Shown here: piece by piece, positions 47,624 through 57,024 of the stretch
Layout of the letters: each line of letters opens with the position of its first letter
How positions within the stretch are numbered: the stretch's first letter is position 1
Origin: Janthinobacterium sp. GW458P
Lineage (GTDB): Bacteria > Pseudomonadota > Gammaproteobacteria > Burkholderiales > Burkholderiaceae_D
Reading direction: 5' to 3'
Assembly (NCBI RefSeq): GCF_002127585.1
Contig: NZ_NEGZ01000001.1
Location: 1-64,000, forward strand
DNA length: 64,000 nt
Program-made: the position numbers and the translations under genes
Notes under the pieces: model-generated
What the model was told of the DNA's origin: nothing
Seen by the model: the letters and a program-made list of their open reading frames with translations, nothing else
Databases searched by the model: none

Positions 47624-48130
47624 TCAGGCCGCTTTCGGCGTGCCTGCCGACAATTGCGTCAAGGCATCGCCCGCGACCCGGCAGATGCGCCAGTCCGGCA
47701 TCACGTCCGCGCCCATGCCCTTGTAGAAGTTGATCGCGTTGTCATTCCAGTCCAGCACCGACCATTCGAAGCGGCCGCAATCGCGCTCGACGGCCAGTTG
47801 CGCCAGCGCCACGAGCATCTGCTTGCCATAGCCCTTGCCGCGCGCCGACTGCTTCACGTACAGGTCTTCCAGGTACAGGCCCTTGCGGCACAGGAAGGTG
47901 GAAAAGTTGTGGAAGAACAGGGCGAACGTCACCACCTCGCCGTTTTCCTCGCCCACCAGCGCTTCGCACGCGGGGTGCGGGCCGAACAGGCTGTCGTGCA
48001 GCATCGACTCTTTGGCGATCATCATGTGTTCGAGTTTTTCAAATACGGCCAGTTCATGGATCATGCCGAAGATGGCGGCCACGTCGGATGCGGCCGCGGG
48101 ACGGATGGCGAGGGAGGAAGAAGTGCTCAT
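47624..48130 (-). CDS. GNAT family acetyltransferase (SSAT/thialysine-type)
   Basis: A 168-residue acetyltransferase resembling spermidine/spermine or thialysine N-acetyltransferases. It has IRPAAASDVAAIFGMIHELA with EKLEHM nearby, TFALFFHNFSTFLCRKGLYL, the acetyl-CoA loop KQSARGKGYGKQML, and the C-terminal EWSVLDWNDNAINFYKGMGA. Substrates in the family are polyamines or lysine analogues. The ATG overlaps the stop of the upstream DMT transporter gene (ATGA), so the two are translationally coupled. Confidence 0.87.
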   Translation of the reverse strand: MSTSSSLAIRPAAASDVAAIFGMIHELAVFEKLEHMMIAKESMLHDSLFGPHPACEALVGEENGEVVTFALFFHNFSTFLCRKGLYLEDLYVKQSARGKGYGKQMLVALAQLAVERDCGRFEWSVLDWNDNAINFYKGMGADVMPDWRICRVAGDALTQLSAGTPKAA

Positions 48131-49080
48131 GTTGCCTTTGTCGATGGAGTGGTGGAAAGGGAAGCAATGCTACTCGTCTTGCGCGCGCCCGACGTCAGGG
48201 CCCAGGCGACGCTGGACAGGCACAGCACCATGCCCACCCATTCGATGGGGGCGGGCCGGTAATGTTCGAACTGCATTGACAGCAGCACGGAAATGACGGG
48301 CGTGACGACGCCGATATATACGGTCTTTTGCGTGCCGATGCGGGCGATCAGCGTGAAATACGCGCTGAAGGCGATTACCGAGCCGAAGATGGCCAGGTAC
48401 AGCAAGCCCATCCAGTAACTGGGGCGCGCGGGCAATTGCCAGGACTGGCCCGTGACGATGGCCCAGGCGGCCACCATGAGCGTGCCCCACAGCATGGTCC
48501 AGGCCATGGTCAGCATCACGTTGCCGGACTGCTCGCGCACCTTCATGACGAGGGCGTTGCCGCAGGTGCTGGAAATGGTGGCGACCAGGGCCAGGATAAA
48601 ACCGAGCAGGAAATGGCCATTGCCGCCATTGCCGCCGCCGAAAATATCGTGCAGGGCCGCGCCGATAGACTGGTAAAACAGCAGCACGATGCCGCAGATG
48701 GCGACGAAGGCCGCGCAGCAGGTGCTCCAGGTGATGGGCGTGCCGAAAGCGATGCGGTTGAGCAAGGGCGTCCAGAACACCATCAGCGCGAACAGCACGC
48801 TGACGAGGGCCGAGACCAGGTATTGCTCGGAACTGTAGGTGCACACATAGCTGAGGGCGAACGAGGCCAGGCCTTGCAGCAGCATCCATTGTTGCGCGCG
48901 CCAGGGCAGGCGCAGGCGGTCGCCGCGCAGCGCGCACCAGGCGAACAGGGTGGCGGAAGCGAGGCCGAAGCGGTAGACGACGGAGACGGCGGGAGCGACG
49001 TCGCCCAGCTGCAAGGTGATGGCCCAGAAGGTGGAGCCCCAGATCAGGCAGGCAATGATGAACAGGAGAGGAGAGGACAT
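48127..49080 (-). CDS. EamA/DMT family transporter
   Basis: A 317-residue drug/metabolite transporter with ten predicted helices in two EamA repeats. It starts MSSPLLFIIACLIWGSTFWA, with the repeat-2 signature GFILALVATISSTCGN and YFTLIARIGTQKTVYIGVVT. EamA proteins export metabolites or amino-acid derivatives. Coupling to the downstream acetyltransferase suggests that the two handle a common amine, which is inference only. Confidence 0.88.
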   Translation of the reverse strand: MSSPLLFIIACLIWGSTFWAITLQLGDVAPAVSVVYRFGLASATLFAWCALRGDRLRLPWRAQQWMLLQGLASFALSYVCTYSSEQYLVSALVSVLFALMVFWTPLLNRIAFGTPITWSTCCAAFVAICGIVLLFYQSIGAALHDIFGGGNGGNGHFLLGFILALVATISSTCGNALVMKVREQSGNVMLTMAWTMLWGTLMVAAWAIVTGQSWQLPARPSYWMGLLYLAIFGSVIAFSAYFTLIARIGTQKTVYIGVVTPVISVLLSMQFEHYRPAPIEWVGMVLCLSSVAWALTSGARKTSSIASLSTTPSTKAT

Positions 49081-49199
49081 CGCGCAAGTATACGGACATC
49101 GCGCGGGGATGGCGAGTCTTGGTCGAGCTTGCTCGATGCAGCGTCAGGAGACACGCCGCATTGAGCCAGCGCAGTGCTTCTGGAGAATGTTGAATTTCT

Positions 49200-49234
49200 G
49201 AAAATATTTATATTAATATCAAGTAAATATTTTC
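49200..49234. promoter_or_regulatory. AT-rich inverted repeat upstream of a small ORF
   Basis: GAAAATATTTA (49200-49210) / TAAATATTTTC (49224-49234), a perfect 11-bp inverted repeat with a 13-nt spacer. The direct hexamer TTCTGAA occurs at each edge. It lies 28 bases before the ATG of the 43-residue ORF in otherwise GC-rich DNA. Could be an operator or a leader hairpin. Confidence 0.4.
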
Positions 49235-49262
49235 TGAATTGCATCTTTGAACGGAGACCGCC

Positions 49263-49394
49263 ATGCCAGCCTCACTGCAGATCAAAATATGGAGCGTGCT
49301 TGTGTATGTCGTCGTGGCAACCTGGGTTGCCATCTGGCTGCATGACGGCATGGCACCGTCGGCCTTGCTGATGGCTGCCGGCGCCTTCGGCTGA
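49263..49394 (+). CDS. 43-residue membrane protein, unknown
   Basis: ATG 49263 with GGAG six bases upstream. The product is MPASLQIKIWSVLVYVVVAT continuing WVAIWLHDGMAP, one membrane helix and a short Ala/Gly tail. Preceded by an AT-rich inverted repeat. No family recognised, but the ribosome binding site and hydrophobic helix argue for a real small protein. Confidence 0.5.
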   Translation: MPASLQIKIWSVLVYVVVATWVAIWLHDGMAPSALLMAAGAFG

Positions 49395-49415
49395 GCGCAT
49401 GCGCCGGCGATCCCG

Positions 49416-49865
49416 TCAGTGCGTGACGCGGGTCTTGCGGCCATCCGACAGCAGGCGCACGCGCTCGCCCGGGCGGAACAGCTCGTCCGCGTCCTGCACG
49501 ATGGCGCGCATGTCGCCATTGTCCAGGCGCACGGTGATTTCCAGGCCGGGCTTGTTCGAGGCATTCGCTTCGATGCTCTTGCCGGCCATGCCGCCGGCGA
49601 CCGCGCCGAGGATGCTGGCCGCGATGGCGCCCTTGCCGCCGCCGACTGCCGAGCCGGCCACGCCGCCCAGCGCCGCGCCAGCCAGCACGCCCGTGCCCGT
49701 TTCGCCCTTGTCGATGGTGACCTGGCGCACGGATTCAACCGTGCCCATGCGAACCGACTGCTCATTTTGCGCCTGGCGCGCGTTGTACACATTCGCCGAG
49801 TTCGGTTGTACGGCGCAGCCGGCCAGGGTGGCCAGCAATGCCACTGCAATAATTGGTGCTTTCAT
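49416..49865 (-). CDS. glycine-zipper outer-membrane lipoprotein (SlyB/Pcp-like)
   Basis: A 149-residue lipoprotein with lipobox LAGC (Cys17) after MKAPIIAVALLATL. A glycine-zipper 2TM region follows (GVLAGAALGGVAGSAVGGGKG, repeated once more in GAVAGGMAGK). The C terminus is a small beta domain (LEITVRLDNGDMRAIVQD, GERVRLLSDG). The layout matches SlyB / PcP proteins that stabilise the outer membrane. Monocistronic. Confidence 0.88.
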   Translation of the reverse strand: MKAPIIAVALLATLAGCAVQPNSANVYNARQAQNEQSVRMGTVESVRQVTIDKGETGTGVLAGAALGGVAGSAVGGGKGAIAASILGAVAGGMAGKSIEANASNKPGLEITVRLDNGDMRAIVQDADELFRPGERVRLLSDGRKTRVTH

Positions 49866-50006
49866 ATGGAACTCCCTTGGACAAAAGTTGGTCTGCCGAT
49901 TACGTCGACCGGCAAGTTGGACTTACTTATCATAAGGACACTTGCTTAAGATAACTAGTTGCGAATAGTAAAAAACTGTTACCGGTCCCGCGGGACCACC
50001 TGCCGC

Positions 50007-50435
50007 TCAATACGCCAGACGCAGGCGGCGGTACAGAAACGCCAGCACGAACAGCGGGCCGATCAGCAGGAAGCGCATATCGTCGAGGAAGGACGGTTTC
50101 TTGCCTTCGATCTGATGGCCGATGAACTGGCCTATCCACGCCAGCACGAACACGCCCAGCGACACGGGCAGGATGGTCAGCGCCGGCATGGCCAGCAGCA
50201 GGCCCAGCATGGCGGCCAGCATGAGCAGCATGCCCGCCGCAAACGGCCGCGACAGCTTGTAATAGTAGTATAAGGCCAGAATACTGCCGAGCAGCGCCAC
50301 GCTGGCATGCACGCTCCACAGCAAGCCCAGCAGGCTGAAAACGATCAGCGGCACGCACACGATGTGCACCCGCTCATTGACGTGGTTGCGGTGGCTTTCG
50401 CCATACCGGGCCAGCAGGGTGTCGATGGTGCGCAT
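50007..50435 (-). CDS. Mpo1-like (DUF962) membrane protein
   Basis: A 142-residue inner-membrane protein with four helices. The family signature is N-terminal LLARYGESHRNHVNERVHIV with its histidines, and C-terminal WIGQFIGHQIEGKKPSFLDD. Yeast Mpo1 is an iron-dependent dioxygenase of 2-hydroxy fatty acids; the histidines NHxxNxxxH and GH are the proposed metal ligands and are present. ATG 50433-50435 follows GGGAGA. Confidence 0.87.
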   Translation of the reverse strand: MRTIDTLLARYGESHRNHVNERVHIVCVPLIVFSLLGLLWSVHASVALLGSILALYYYYKLSRPFAAGMLLMLAAMLGLLLAMPALTILPVSLGVFVLAWIGQFIGHQIEGKKPSFLDDMRFLLIGPLFVLAFLYRRLRLAY

Positions 50436-50581
50436 GGGCGTCTCCCGCGTGTTGTTCTTGTTGGAAATTTTACACCGGAACACCCGTTGCCCCACGCGGC
50501 ATGTCGTGGCGAGTTGTCGAAATGGTATTTTTGCGCTATTATTTCCTGTTGGAAATATTTCCGTGCATTGCAAAGGCATCC

Positions 50582-51460
50582 GTGACATCGCCAGACCGCC
50601 ATCCAGATTACCAGCGCTATTCCATGGCGTCCCTGCAGCAAGCCCTGTCCGGCGCCGACGGAGCCGATGCGGCGCGGCGCCAGCGCATCGAAGCGGAAAT
50701 TGCCCAGCGCCAGCAGGATGACCTGGAAGCACAGCAGCGCCAGTGGGCGGCGCGGCCGCAGGACCAGCCGCTCGATCCCGCCGCCGCCGCACTCCAGGAT
50801 GCGGCCAAGCCCCACTTGCGGTCCGCGGGCTATGCGCTGCTGTTCACATGGGTCGTGTTGAGAGTGAGTGCCTGGTTTGACATCGTGCTGGCCGATAGCT
50901 GGAATTATTTCGTTGGCGGTATCGAATTATTGATTTTTGGCATATTCTTGTTGCGCGGCAACCTGCGCGCGGCGAGATGGCTGCGCTGGCTGGCGGTTTT
51001 CTCGGTGGTGCCCACCGTGCTGGTGCTCGATTCCCTGTTCATGCAGCCGCTGTCCCTGACCTTGACGCAGTTCAAGCTGGCGCCCGTGCGTCATGGCTGG
51101 CTGGTGCTGGAAACCGTGCTCTTGCTGTGGCTCATACACTACGTCTGCCGGCAGTTGGGCATGCCTGCCGTCATGGCCGCCTGCGATGCCAGGGGATACC
51201 GGCGGCCCGATCTGCGCATACCCGCCATTGCCGGGCTGATCCTTGGTGCCTGCGGCGTCGTCGTCGGGCTGGCGGCCTTGCAGGGCGAGACGGCCCGGCA
51301 GGCGCGCGCGATAGTGGCGCAGCGCTATGGTGCGGGCTACCAATACCATGTCAATGGCGTCGGCGAGTCCGTCGTGCCGGAAGGCCGGTTTTATACGGCG
51401 CAGGTGCTGGTGTGGGATGACAAGGGCATCCTGTCCGTGCCCGTGCGGTGGCCCCAGTAA
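50582..51460 (+). CDS. membrane protein with N-terminal coiled coil, unknown
   Basis: A 292-residue protein. A Gln/Ala/Arg-rich helical cytosolic N terminus (residues 15-75, QRIEAEIAQRQQDDLEAQQR) is followed by five hydrophobic helices between about 80 and 240. A C-terminal soluble tail ends VLVWDDKGILSVPVRWPQ. No family recognised. The GTG at 50582 with AAAGG seven bases upstream is preferred over ATG 50624. Divergent from the Mpo1-like gene. Confidence 0.65.
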   Translation: MTSPDRHPDYQRYSMASLQQALSGADGADAARRQRIEAEIAQRQQDDLEAQQRQWAARPQDQPLDPAAAALQDAAKPHLRSAGYALLFTWVVLRVSAWFDIVLADSWNYFVGGIELLIFGIFLLRGNLRAARWLRWLAVFSVVPTVLVLDSLFMQPLSLTLTQFKLAPVRHGWLVLETVLLLWLIHYVCRQLGMPAVMAACDARGYRRPDLRIPAIAGLILGACGVVVGLAALQGETARQARAIVAQRYGAGYQYHVNGVGESVVPEGRFYTAQVLVWDDKGILSVPVRWPQ

Positions 51461-51525
51461 AATAGACGCTGGCCCCACTCCCGCAGGATGCTCTTTTGCC
51501 CCGCTTATTGTCTGCTGAACCGGCC

Positions 51526-52038
51526 ATGCCGGACACCCGCAAGCGCTGTTTCGACCCCGTCGTCGACGCCGGCACGCGCTTGTTGATATTGGGCAGCTTG
51601 CCCGGTGAAAAATCGCTGGCGCACAGCCAGTACTATGCCCATCCGCAAAACAAGTTCTGGACGCTGCTGGGCGAGGTGCTGGGCGTGGATTTGAAGAGCC
51701 TGCCCTATGAAGAGCGTCTGGCCAGCTTGCTGGCGCATGGCGTGGGCCTGTGGGACGTGGTGGCGCAGGCACAGCGCACGGGCAGCCTCGACAGCAATAT
51801 CCGCTTCCGAGACGACAACGACCTGGTGGCCCTGGCCGCCAGCCTGCCGCGGCTGCAGACGATCGCCTTCAATGGCGGCACGGCGGCGAAGCTGGGCGTC
51901 AAGGTGCTGGGCGACCATGCGCAGCGCTACCGCATCGTCAGCTTGCCTTCGAGCAGCCCGGCCTACACCCTGGCGTATGCGCAGAAATTGCAGGCGTGGC
52001 TGTCGCTGCGCGGCCTAGCGGAGCCGGCCGCGCGCTGA
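51526..52038 (+). CDS. DNA-deoxyinosine glycosylase (uracil-DNA glycosylase superfamily)
   Basis: A 170-residue base-excision repair enzyme of UDG family 6 (hypoxanthine-DNA glycosylase). Motif 1 is LILGSLPGEKSLAHSQYYAH, followed by PQNKFWTLLGEVLG. A GVGLWDVVAQAQRTGSLDSN segment comes next, and motif 2 is LPSSSPAYTL. ATG 51526 fits the family N terminus (RKRCFDPVVDAGTRLL). A TTG at 51496 with CAGGA upstream would add ten residues. Confidence 0.82.
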   Translation: MPDTRKRCFDPVVDAGTRLLILGSLPGEKSLAHSQYYAHPQNKFWTLLGEVLGVDLKSLPYEERLASLLAHGVGLWDVVAQAQRTGSLDSNIRFRDDNDLVALAASLPRLQTIAFNGGTAAKLGVKVLGDHAQRYRIVSLPSSSPAYTLAYAQKLQAWLSLRGLAEPAAR

Positions 52039-52053
52039 TCGTGTTGCCGGTCC

Positions 52054-53271
52054 TTACGCCGGCGCGTAGGCCTGCACTTCCAGCGGTTGCCCCTTGGCAT
52101 CGAATTTCAGGGCCACGGACAGTTGCGTCACGCCGATGGTGGCCAGCGCGTCGCAGATATCGTCGACTTCTTCCTGCAGGTCGGCGGCCAGGTCCAGCGG
52201 CTTGTCGGCGCTGTGCAGCAGTGCGCCGCCCGCCGTGCTGACATTGACGCGCAACAACATTTCACCGTGCTCGTCGGCCGGGCCGACGACGACGGAAACG
52301 TCGCCCGCATCGACCTTGTTTTCCGCCAGCGCATGGTTGATGCCGGACATCATTTGCAGCATCGCATACTCGCTCATGCCCTGTTCCTTGCCGCCATGGA
52401 ACAGATCCTGGTAAAGGAAGCTCACTTCCAGGGCGCTGCCGGCCGGCGCCAGGCAGCGTTTCACCAGGTCGCCCACTTCCGTCGTCCACTGCTGGTAGCG
52501 CGCCATGCGGGCGTCGAACCAGGCGTCGAGCGCCGCTTCATCCTGCGGTTCCAGATAGAACGGGTCGTCCACGCGCTTCAGCGCAAAGCCCAGCAGGAAG
52601 CGCAGTTCGACGGCCGTGTCCTGCGGGCCGAAGGCCGTCTCGCTCCAGCCGACGATGCTGCGTTCCAGGCCCGGCGTGGCGGCGATCTTCTTGTCCGTCA
52701 TCGAGGCATAGGCGTCGCGCACCATGTCGTGCAGGTGGCTGTAGGTGATGCGGTCGATTTCATCGAGGTCGTAGGCATGGTTCATCAGGACCACCTTGGC
52801 CTTGGCGCTTTCCAATTGTGCCTGTTGGAAACTTTTTACCAGCGCTTCGAACGCGTCCTGGTCCTGGAAACTGTCCGTTTCCCGCAGGCCGCCCGTGCTT
52901 TGCACCAGCAGGGGCACGACGAAGGCGTTGATTTCCATGGCCGGGGCATTTTCGCGGCGGATCACGGAAATGGACGCCGCTTCCTCGATATGGCTGCGCA
53001 GGTACTGGTAGGCGCCCACATCCTCGTACTTGGAACGCTCGATGGCGTCGTACAGCACTTCATCCTTCTTTTGATTCAAGGCCTTGCGGATGATGCGGCC
53101 GAACTCGACGGCCTGCTCGGCCAGTACCGTGCCCTGCGATTCGCTGTCTTCCTGTTCCGCCAGGTTCAGGGCCATCGTGCACAGCATGCGCGTGACGGCT
53201 TCATCCTTGTCTTCAGGGGTGTTGGCGGATTTGCGGGGGACAGGGCGCTTATTTTTGGGCATGGCGGTCAA
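52054..53271 (-). CDS. DUF2863 family protein
   Basis: A 405-residue soluble protein. It has a basic N-terminal tail (MPKNKRPVPRKSANTPEDKD), a helical first third, and a mixed alpha/beta remainder (INAFVVPLLVQSTGG, ELRFLLGFALKRVDDPFYLE, EVSFLYQDLFHGGKEQG). This is the layout of DUF2863, a betaproteobacteria-restricted family without known function. ATG 53271 or 53262 may start it. It converges on the glycosylase gene. Confidence 0.75.
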   Translation of the reverse strand: MTAMPKNKRPVPRKSANTPEDKDEAVTRMLCTMALNLAEQEDSESQGTVLAEQAVEFGRIIRKALNQKKDEVLYDAIERSKYEDVGAYQYLRSHIEEAASISVIRRENAPAMEINAFVVPLLVQSTGGLRETDSFQDQDAFEALVKSFQQAQLESAKAKVVLMNHAYDLDEIDRITYSHLHDMVRDAYASMTDKKIAATPGLERSIVGWSETAFGPQDTAVELRFLLGFALKRVDDPFYLEPQDEAALDAWFDARMARYQQWTTEVGDLVKRCLAPAGSALEVSFLYQDLFHGGKEQGMSEYAMLQMMSGINHALAENKVDAGDVSVVVGPADEHGEMLLRVNVSTAGGALLHSADKPLDLAADLQEEVDDICDALATIGVTQLSVALKFDAKGQPLEVQAYAPA

Positions 53272-53360
53272 TTAGTTATCAGGGTAAAAGTCAGGCGAAC
53301 GGGCGGCGAGGCGGCTTGCCTCGCGCCGGGGGAATGATACAGGGGGCCTGGCCCCGCACA

Positions 53361-54230
53361 TCAATGGTCGGTATCGAACATCTCGTGCAATTCGTCGAGC
53401 AGGTCGGCCGCTTCTTCCTGCGACAGGCCAAGATGCTGGCAGGCAAGTTCGCCGCCCTTGTCCCATTCCAGCGAAGTACTGTTGCCATGGTAGCGCTGAA
53501 TGCCCTTTTCGGCCAGCAGCGACAGGGCGACGAGCGAGCGGATGGCGTCGTCCGTGGACGGGTCGGCCAGCACCGTGTAGTCGTGGTGATGCAAGATCGC
53601 CCACGAGACATCGGAGGACAGGCCCCAGTTGCGTGCCAGCAAGCAGCCGATGGCCGCGTGGTTGGTCTGGTGGCGCGCGTCTTCCAGGCGGGTAAAACAG
53701 TTGTGCGCATCGTTGGCCGCCGCCGCGTACGTGTTGACGTAGTCGGGGAAGCGGTTCATCAAGAGGGGCACGCCGATATCGCAGAACAGGCCGAAGGTAT
53801 GGGCGATGTCGGGCGGGGCGATGCGCAGCTTGCGCGAGGTAAATACCAGGGCGCGCGCGCGCTTGGCCGACACATCCCAGAAATTGGTCAGTTCCACGCC
53901 TTCCGCTTCCAGCGCCTGGCGCGCCAGCAAGCCTGTCATCATGGCGCTGCACTGGTTGATGCCGAGGAAGTTGATGCCTTGCTCAACCGACTTGGCCTTG
54001 CGCGCGGCGCCATAGAACGGCGAATTCGCCAGTTTCAGCAGGGCGCCCGACATGCCCACATCGTCGGCGATAATGCGCGCAATCCGCCGCGGAGAAGGGT
54101 CTTCCTCGGCCAATTCGCGCTGCAAGTCGACCAGCAGGCTGGGACGCGGCGGAATACGGATGGAACGCATCAGGGCGTCAACCGGATCTTCCTGCACTAC
54201 CTGCTTTTGCGCTGCCGCTCTCATCATCAT
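53361..54230 (-). CDS. HDOD domain signalling protein
   Basis: A 289-residue protein made mostly of one HDOD domain (about 25-225): IPPRPSLLVDLQRELAEED, RIIADDVGMSGALLKLANSP, GINFLGINQCSAMMTGL and LFCDIGVPLL, then AILHHHDY. HDOD proteins are HD-related but usually lack the catalytic HD pair, and they act in motility, biofilm or stress signalling. The 270 bases upstream to the next gene hold nothing recognisable. Confidence 0.87.
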   Translation of the reverse strand: MMMRAAAQKQVVQEDPVDALMRSIRIPPRPSLLVDLQRELAEEDPSPRRIARIIADDVGMSGALLKLANSPFYGAARKAKSVEQGINFLGINQCSAMMTGLLARQALEAEGVELTNFWDVSAKRARALVFTSRKLRIAPPDIAHTFGLFCDIGVPLLMNRFPDYVNTYAAAANDAHNCFTRLEDARHQTNHAAIGCLLARNWGLSSDVSWAILHHHDYTVLADPSTDDAIRSLVALSLLAEKGIQRYHGNSTSLEWDKGGELACQHLGLSQEEAADLLDELHEMFDTDH

Positions 54231-54500
54231 TGCCCTACATGGTGGTTATTCTGTCGCGCTGCCGCTGCCGGCCTCGTGGGCGTTCGGCGCAGTGCCCGAC
54301 GATTATCGCTGTTTATGCACAGCAATAGTTCGTCTCTGCAAACTATTCTGGAAAAAATCCCCGTTTTAACCTGCTTCAACCGCGATTTTCATCATTTTAC
54401 GACGATGCTTATTTGGGAAGTGATGATCAAAATATTAAGTTGTATTTGTTTTCAAGGCAGGCAAGGCGTGCGGCGGGAGGTGCGGCGGTACAATTGCCGG

Positions 54501-55064
54501 ATGAAAAAAATCCTGGCCGGTATCGATTTTATCGACGATTCCTGCAGCGTGGCGCGCCAGCTGATCGGCGTGACCGTGCTGGTCGACGGCGTGGGCGGGC
54601 GCATCGTGGAAACGGAAGCGTATGACCGGCTGGACCCCGCTTCGCATACATATGGCGGCTTGACGCCGCGCAATGCGGCCATGTTCGGTCCGCCCGCGCA
54701 CGCCTATGTCTACCGTTCGTACGGCATCCACTGGTGCCTGAATTTTGTCTGCCGCGAAGCGGGCCATGGCGCGGGCGTGCTGATCCGCGCCATCGAGCCG
54801 CTGGCGGGCCTCGACACCATGCGCGAACGGCGCGGCGTGGAGCCGGCGCGGCAGCTGTGTTCAGGGCCGGGCAAGGTGTGCCAGGCGCTCGGTGTGAGCC
54901 ATTTGCAGAACCGCCTGGCGCTCGATGCGCCGCCCTTCATGCTGCTGGCCCGCGAGGAAGATGTTACGGTACAGGCGGGCCCGCGCATCGGCATTTCCAG
55001 GGCGATGGACACGCCGTGGCGCTTCGCGCTGGCCGGCTCGCCCTATCTGAGCAAGCCGATCTAG
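54501..55064 (+). CDS. 3-methyladenine DNA glycosylase (AAG/MPG type)
   Basis: A 187-residue alkyladenine-DNA glycosylase that removes 3-methyladenine and other alkylated bases. Conserved blocks are ARQLIGVTVL, RIVETEAYDRLDPASHTYGG (catalytic Glu and Tyr/His pocket), MFGPPAHAYVYRSYGIHWCL, GVLIRAIEPL, and SGPGKVCQALGVS. The C terminus ends WRFALAGSPYLSK. The start follows a CCGG-rich spacer without a strong ribosome binding site. It is the third alkylation/deamination repair gene of this window besides ada and the deoxyinosine glycosylase. Confidence 0.92.
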   Translation: MKKILAGIDFIDDSCSVARQLIGVTVLVDGVGGRIVETEAYDRLDPASHTYGGLTPRNAAMFGPPAHAYVYRSYGIHWCLNFVCREAGHGAGVLIRAIEPLAGLDTMRERRGVEPARQLCSGPGKVCQALGVSHLQNRLALDAPPFMLLAREEDVTVQAGPRIGISRAMDTPWRFALAGSPYLSKPI

Positions 55065-55076
55065 AAACACCTAAGC

Positions 55077-55187
55077 AAACCTGCTGCGCGTCGCGCTTTG
55101 CGGCCTGTGATGCTCGCTGCCTCGGCGGCCCCGTGCTTCAGCACAGCTGCGCTTCTCCGCCACAAATCACTGCCGCTCGCTACGGTT
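55077..55187 (-). repeat. dispersed ~100-bp repeat, copy B
   Basis: On the plus strand it begins AAACCTGCTGCGCGTCGCGC and ends CTGCCGCTCGCTACGGTT. This is the reverse complement of the same element at 21040-21136, differing by substitutions and about 14 extra bases in the middle. It lies between the convergent glycosylase and chemoreceptor genes. Confidence 0.75.
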
Positions 55188-55239
55188 TTGTTAGGCGTTC
55201 TTGAGTGTGCCGGTACGTGCCTGCGGCTGGATGCTGGCA

Positions 55240-56940
55240 TTAAACACCGCGTTGGCGGCGGGAGGCGTTACCTGGCGCATTGTTGTGTGGCCTGCCGCGT
55301 AGCGGGCTGTGCAGCGCGCGCCGTTCCTGGACGGGCGTCCTGGCGGGGTCTTGAAAGGCGTCCTCGTCCGCGCCGGCGCGCGCCGCCGGCGTGGCTGAAT
55401 CCAGGGTAAAGACGCTGACTGCCGCCGACAATTTGACGGCCTGGTCCTGCAAACTGGCGGCGGCTGCCGCCGCCTGCTCCACCAGGGCCGCGTTTTGCTG
55501 GGTGACGTCATCCATCTGCGTGACGGCCTGGTTCACTTCCGTGATGCCGGACGCCTGCTCGGCGCTGGCCTGTTTGACGCTCTGGATGATGTCGTTGACT
55601 TGCTGTACCGAGGCCACGATGGCGCCCATGCGCTCGCCTGCCTGCTGCACGGCCACGCTGCCGCCGTCGATGGTGCTGACGGACGTGGCGATCAGGGTCT
55701 TGATTTCCCTGGCGGCTTGCGCCGAGCGCTGCGCCAGCGTGCGTACTTCGGACGCCACCACGGCAAAGCCGCGGCCCTGCTCGCCCGCGCGCGCCGCTTC
55801 CACCGCGGCGTTCAGCGCGAGGATATTGGTCTGAAAGGAAATGCCGTCGATCACGCCGATAATATCCACGATCTGGCGCGAATTGGCCCGTATCGTCGCC
55901 ATCGTCGCCACTGCCTGCTGCATCGCCGTGCCCCCTTGCACGGCCAGGCTCGATGCCTGTGCCGCCAGGTCGCAGGCCAGCTGGGCATTGCCGGCATTGT
56001 CGTTGACGGCTATGGTCAAGGTTTCCATGGCGCTCGACGTTTCTTCCAGCGAGCTCGCCTGCATTTCCGTGCGTGCCGACAAATCGAGGTTACCCGTGGC
56101 AATTTCGCGCGATGCCGTGTCGATCGATTGCACGGCGTCCATGATGGTGCGCAAGGTCTGGTTCAACTGCGCGATGGCCTGGTCCAGCACGCGCGACGTG
56201 TCGGCGATTTCATCGTTGCCCTGCCGGGGCGCGCCGGCGGTCAGCTTGCCGGCGGCCAGGTCTTGCACGGCGTCGGCGATGCCGCGGATTTCCGCCAGCA
56301 TGGCGCGGCGCACCAGCATGGTCACCACGATGGAGACGAGAATCGACAGCAGCACCGTCAGCAGCAGGCTCCAGCCCAGGCTGCGGAACTCCGCGCTGGC
56401 CGTCGCATGGGCCTGGCTGCTGAGCGTCGTTTCCAGGGCGGACAGTTGCGCCAGCTGCGCATTGAACTGGATGAACTGGGTTTCCGCCTTGAGCATGGAG
56501 TTGGTGGCGATCGACTGGTCCATCTGCGCCATTTCCATGGTTTCCAGCACCGCCTTGCGGTACCCGGCCAGGGCCTTGATGGCCGTGTCGAGCAAGCTGC
56601 GCTCGGCGCCCGTGGCCGTGCCCCGCAGCGCGGCCAGCTGGGTGCCGATGGCGGTGTGGCGCGCCTTGATCTGTTGTTCCAACGCATCGATGCGGGCTTT
56701 CGCAAAGCTGCCATTGGTCCACGACAGCAACTGGTACATATTGCCGTGCACATGCCTGGCCTCGCCAAGTACGTCGGCGGCGGCCTTCAGATGGGCGATG
56801 CGCACCCGCACCATGTTTTCCAGCGAGGCATTTTGCCGCACCATGCCATACCAGGCGCCGCTTGAACTGAGTATCAGCAGCAGCAAGACCAGCGCGGGCG
56901 CCAGCAGTAATTTTGGACCGAGGCGTAGTTGATTGAGCAT
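55240..56940 (-). CDS. methyl-accepting chemotaxis protein
   Basis: A 566-residue chemoreceptor with TM1 (about 8-35), a periplasmic four-helix-bundle ligand domain (about 36-190, 4HB_MCP type), TM2 (about 192-215), and HAMP (about 216-268). The signalling domain has the hairpin tip [40 protein letters not shown] and [10 protein letters not shown]. No C-terminal NWETF CheR-docking peptide is seen; the tail is Arg-rich. ATG 56938-56940 has AGGAG seven bases upstream. It lies next to a secreted cache-domain gene on the same strand. Confidence 0.94.
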   Translation of the reverse strand: MLNQLRLGPKLLLAPALVLLLLILSSSGAWYGMVRQNASLENMVRVRIAHLKAAADVLGEARHVHGNMYQLLSWTNGSFAKARIDALEQQIKARHTAIGTQLAALRGTATGAERSLLDTAIKALAGYRKAVLETMEMAQMDQSIATNSMLKAETQFIQFNAQLAQLSALETTLSSQAHATASAEFRSLGWSLLLTVLLSILVSIVVTMLVRRAMLAEIRGIADAVQDLAAGKLTAGAPRQGNDEIADTSRVLDQAIAQLNQTLRTIMDAVQSIDTASREIATGNLDLSARTEMQASSLEETSSAMETLTIAVNDNAGNAQLACDLAAQASSLAVQGGTAMQQAVATMATIRANSRQIVDIIGVIDGISFQTNILALNAAVEAARAGEQGRGFAVVASEVRTLAQRSAQAAREIKTLIATSVSTIDGGSVAVQQAGERMGAIVASVQQVNDIIQSVKQASAEQASGITEVNQAVTQMDDVTQQNAALVEQAAAAAASLQDQAVKLSAAVSVFTLDSATPAARAGADEDAFQDPARTPVQERRALHSPLRGRPHNNAPGNASRRQRGV

Positions 56941-57024
56941 GCTTGACTCCTGGCTATGGCTGAGCAAACGGCGCCCAGCGGCAGGCCGGCTCGCGCCGCC
57001 CGCCGCGCCTGCGCCGGGACAGCC

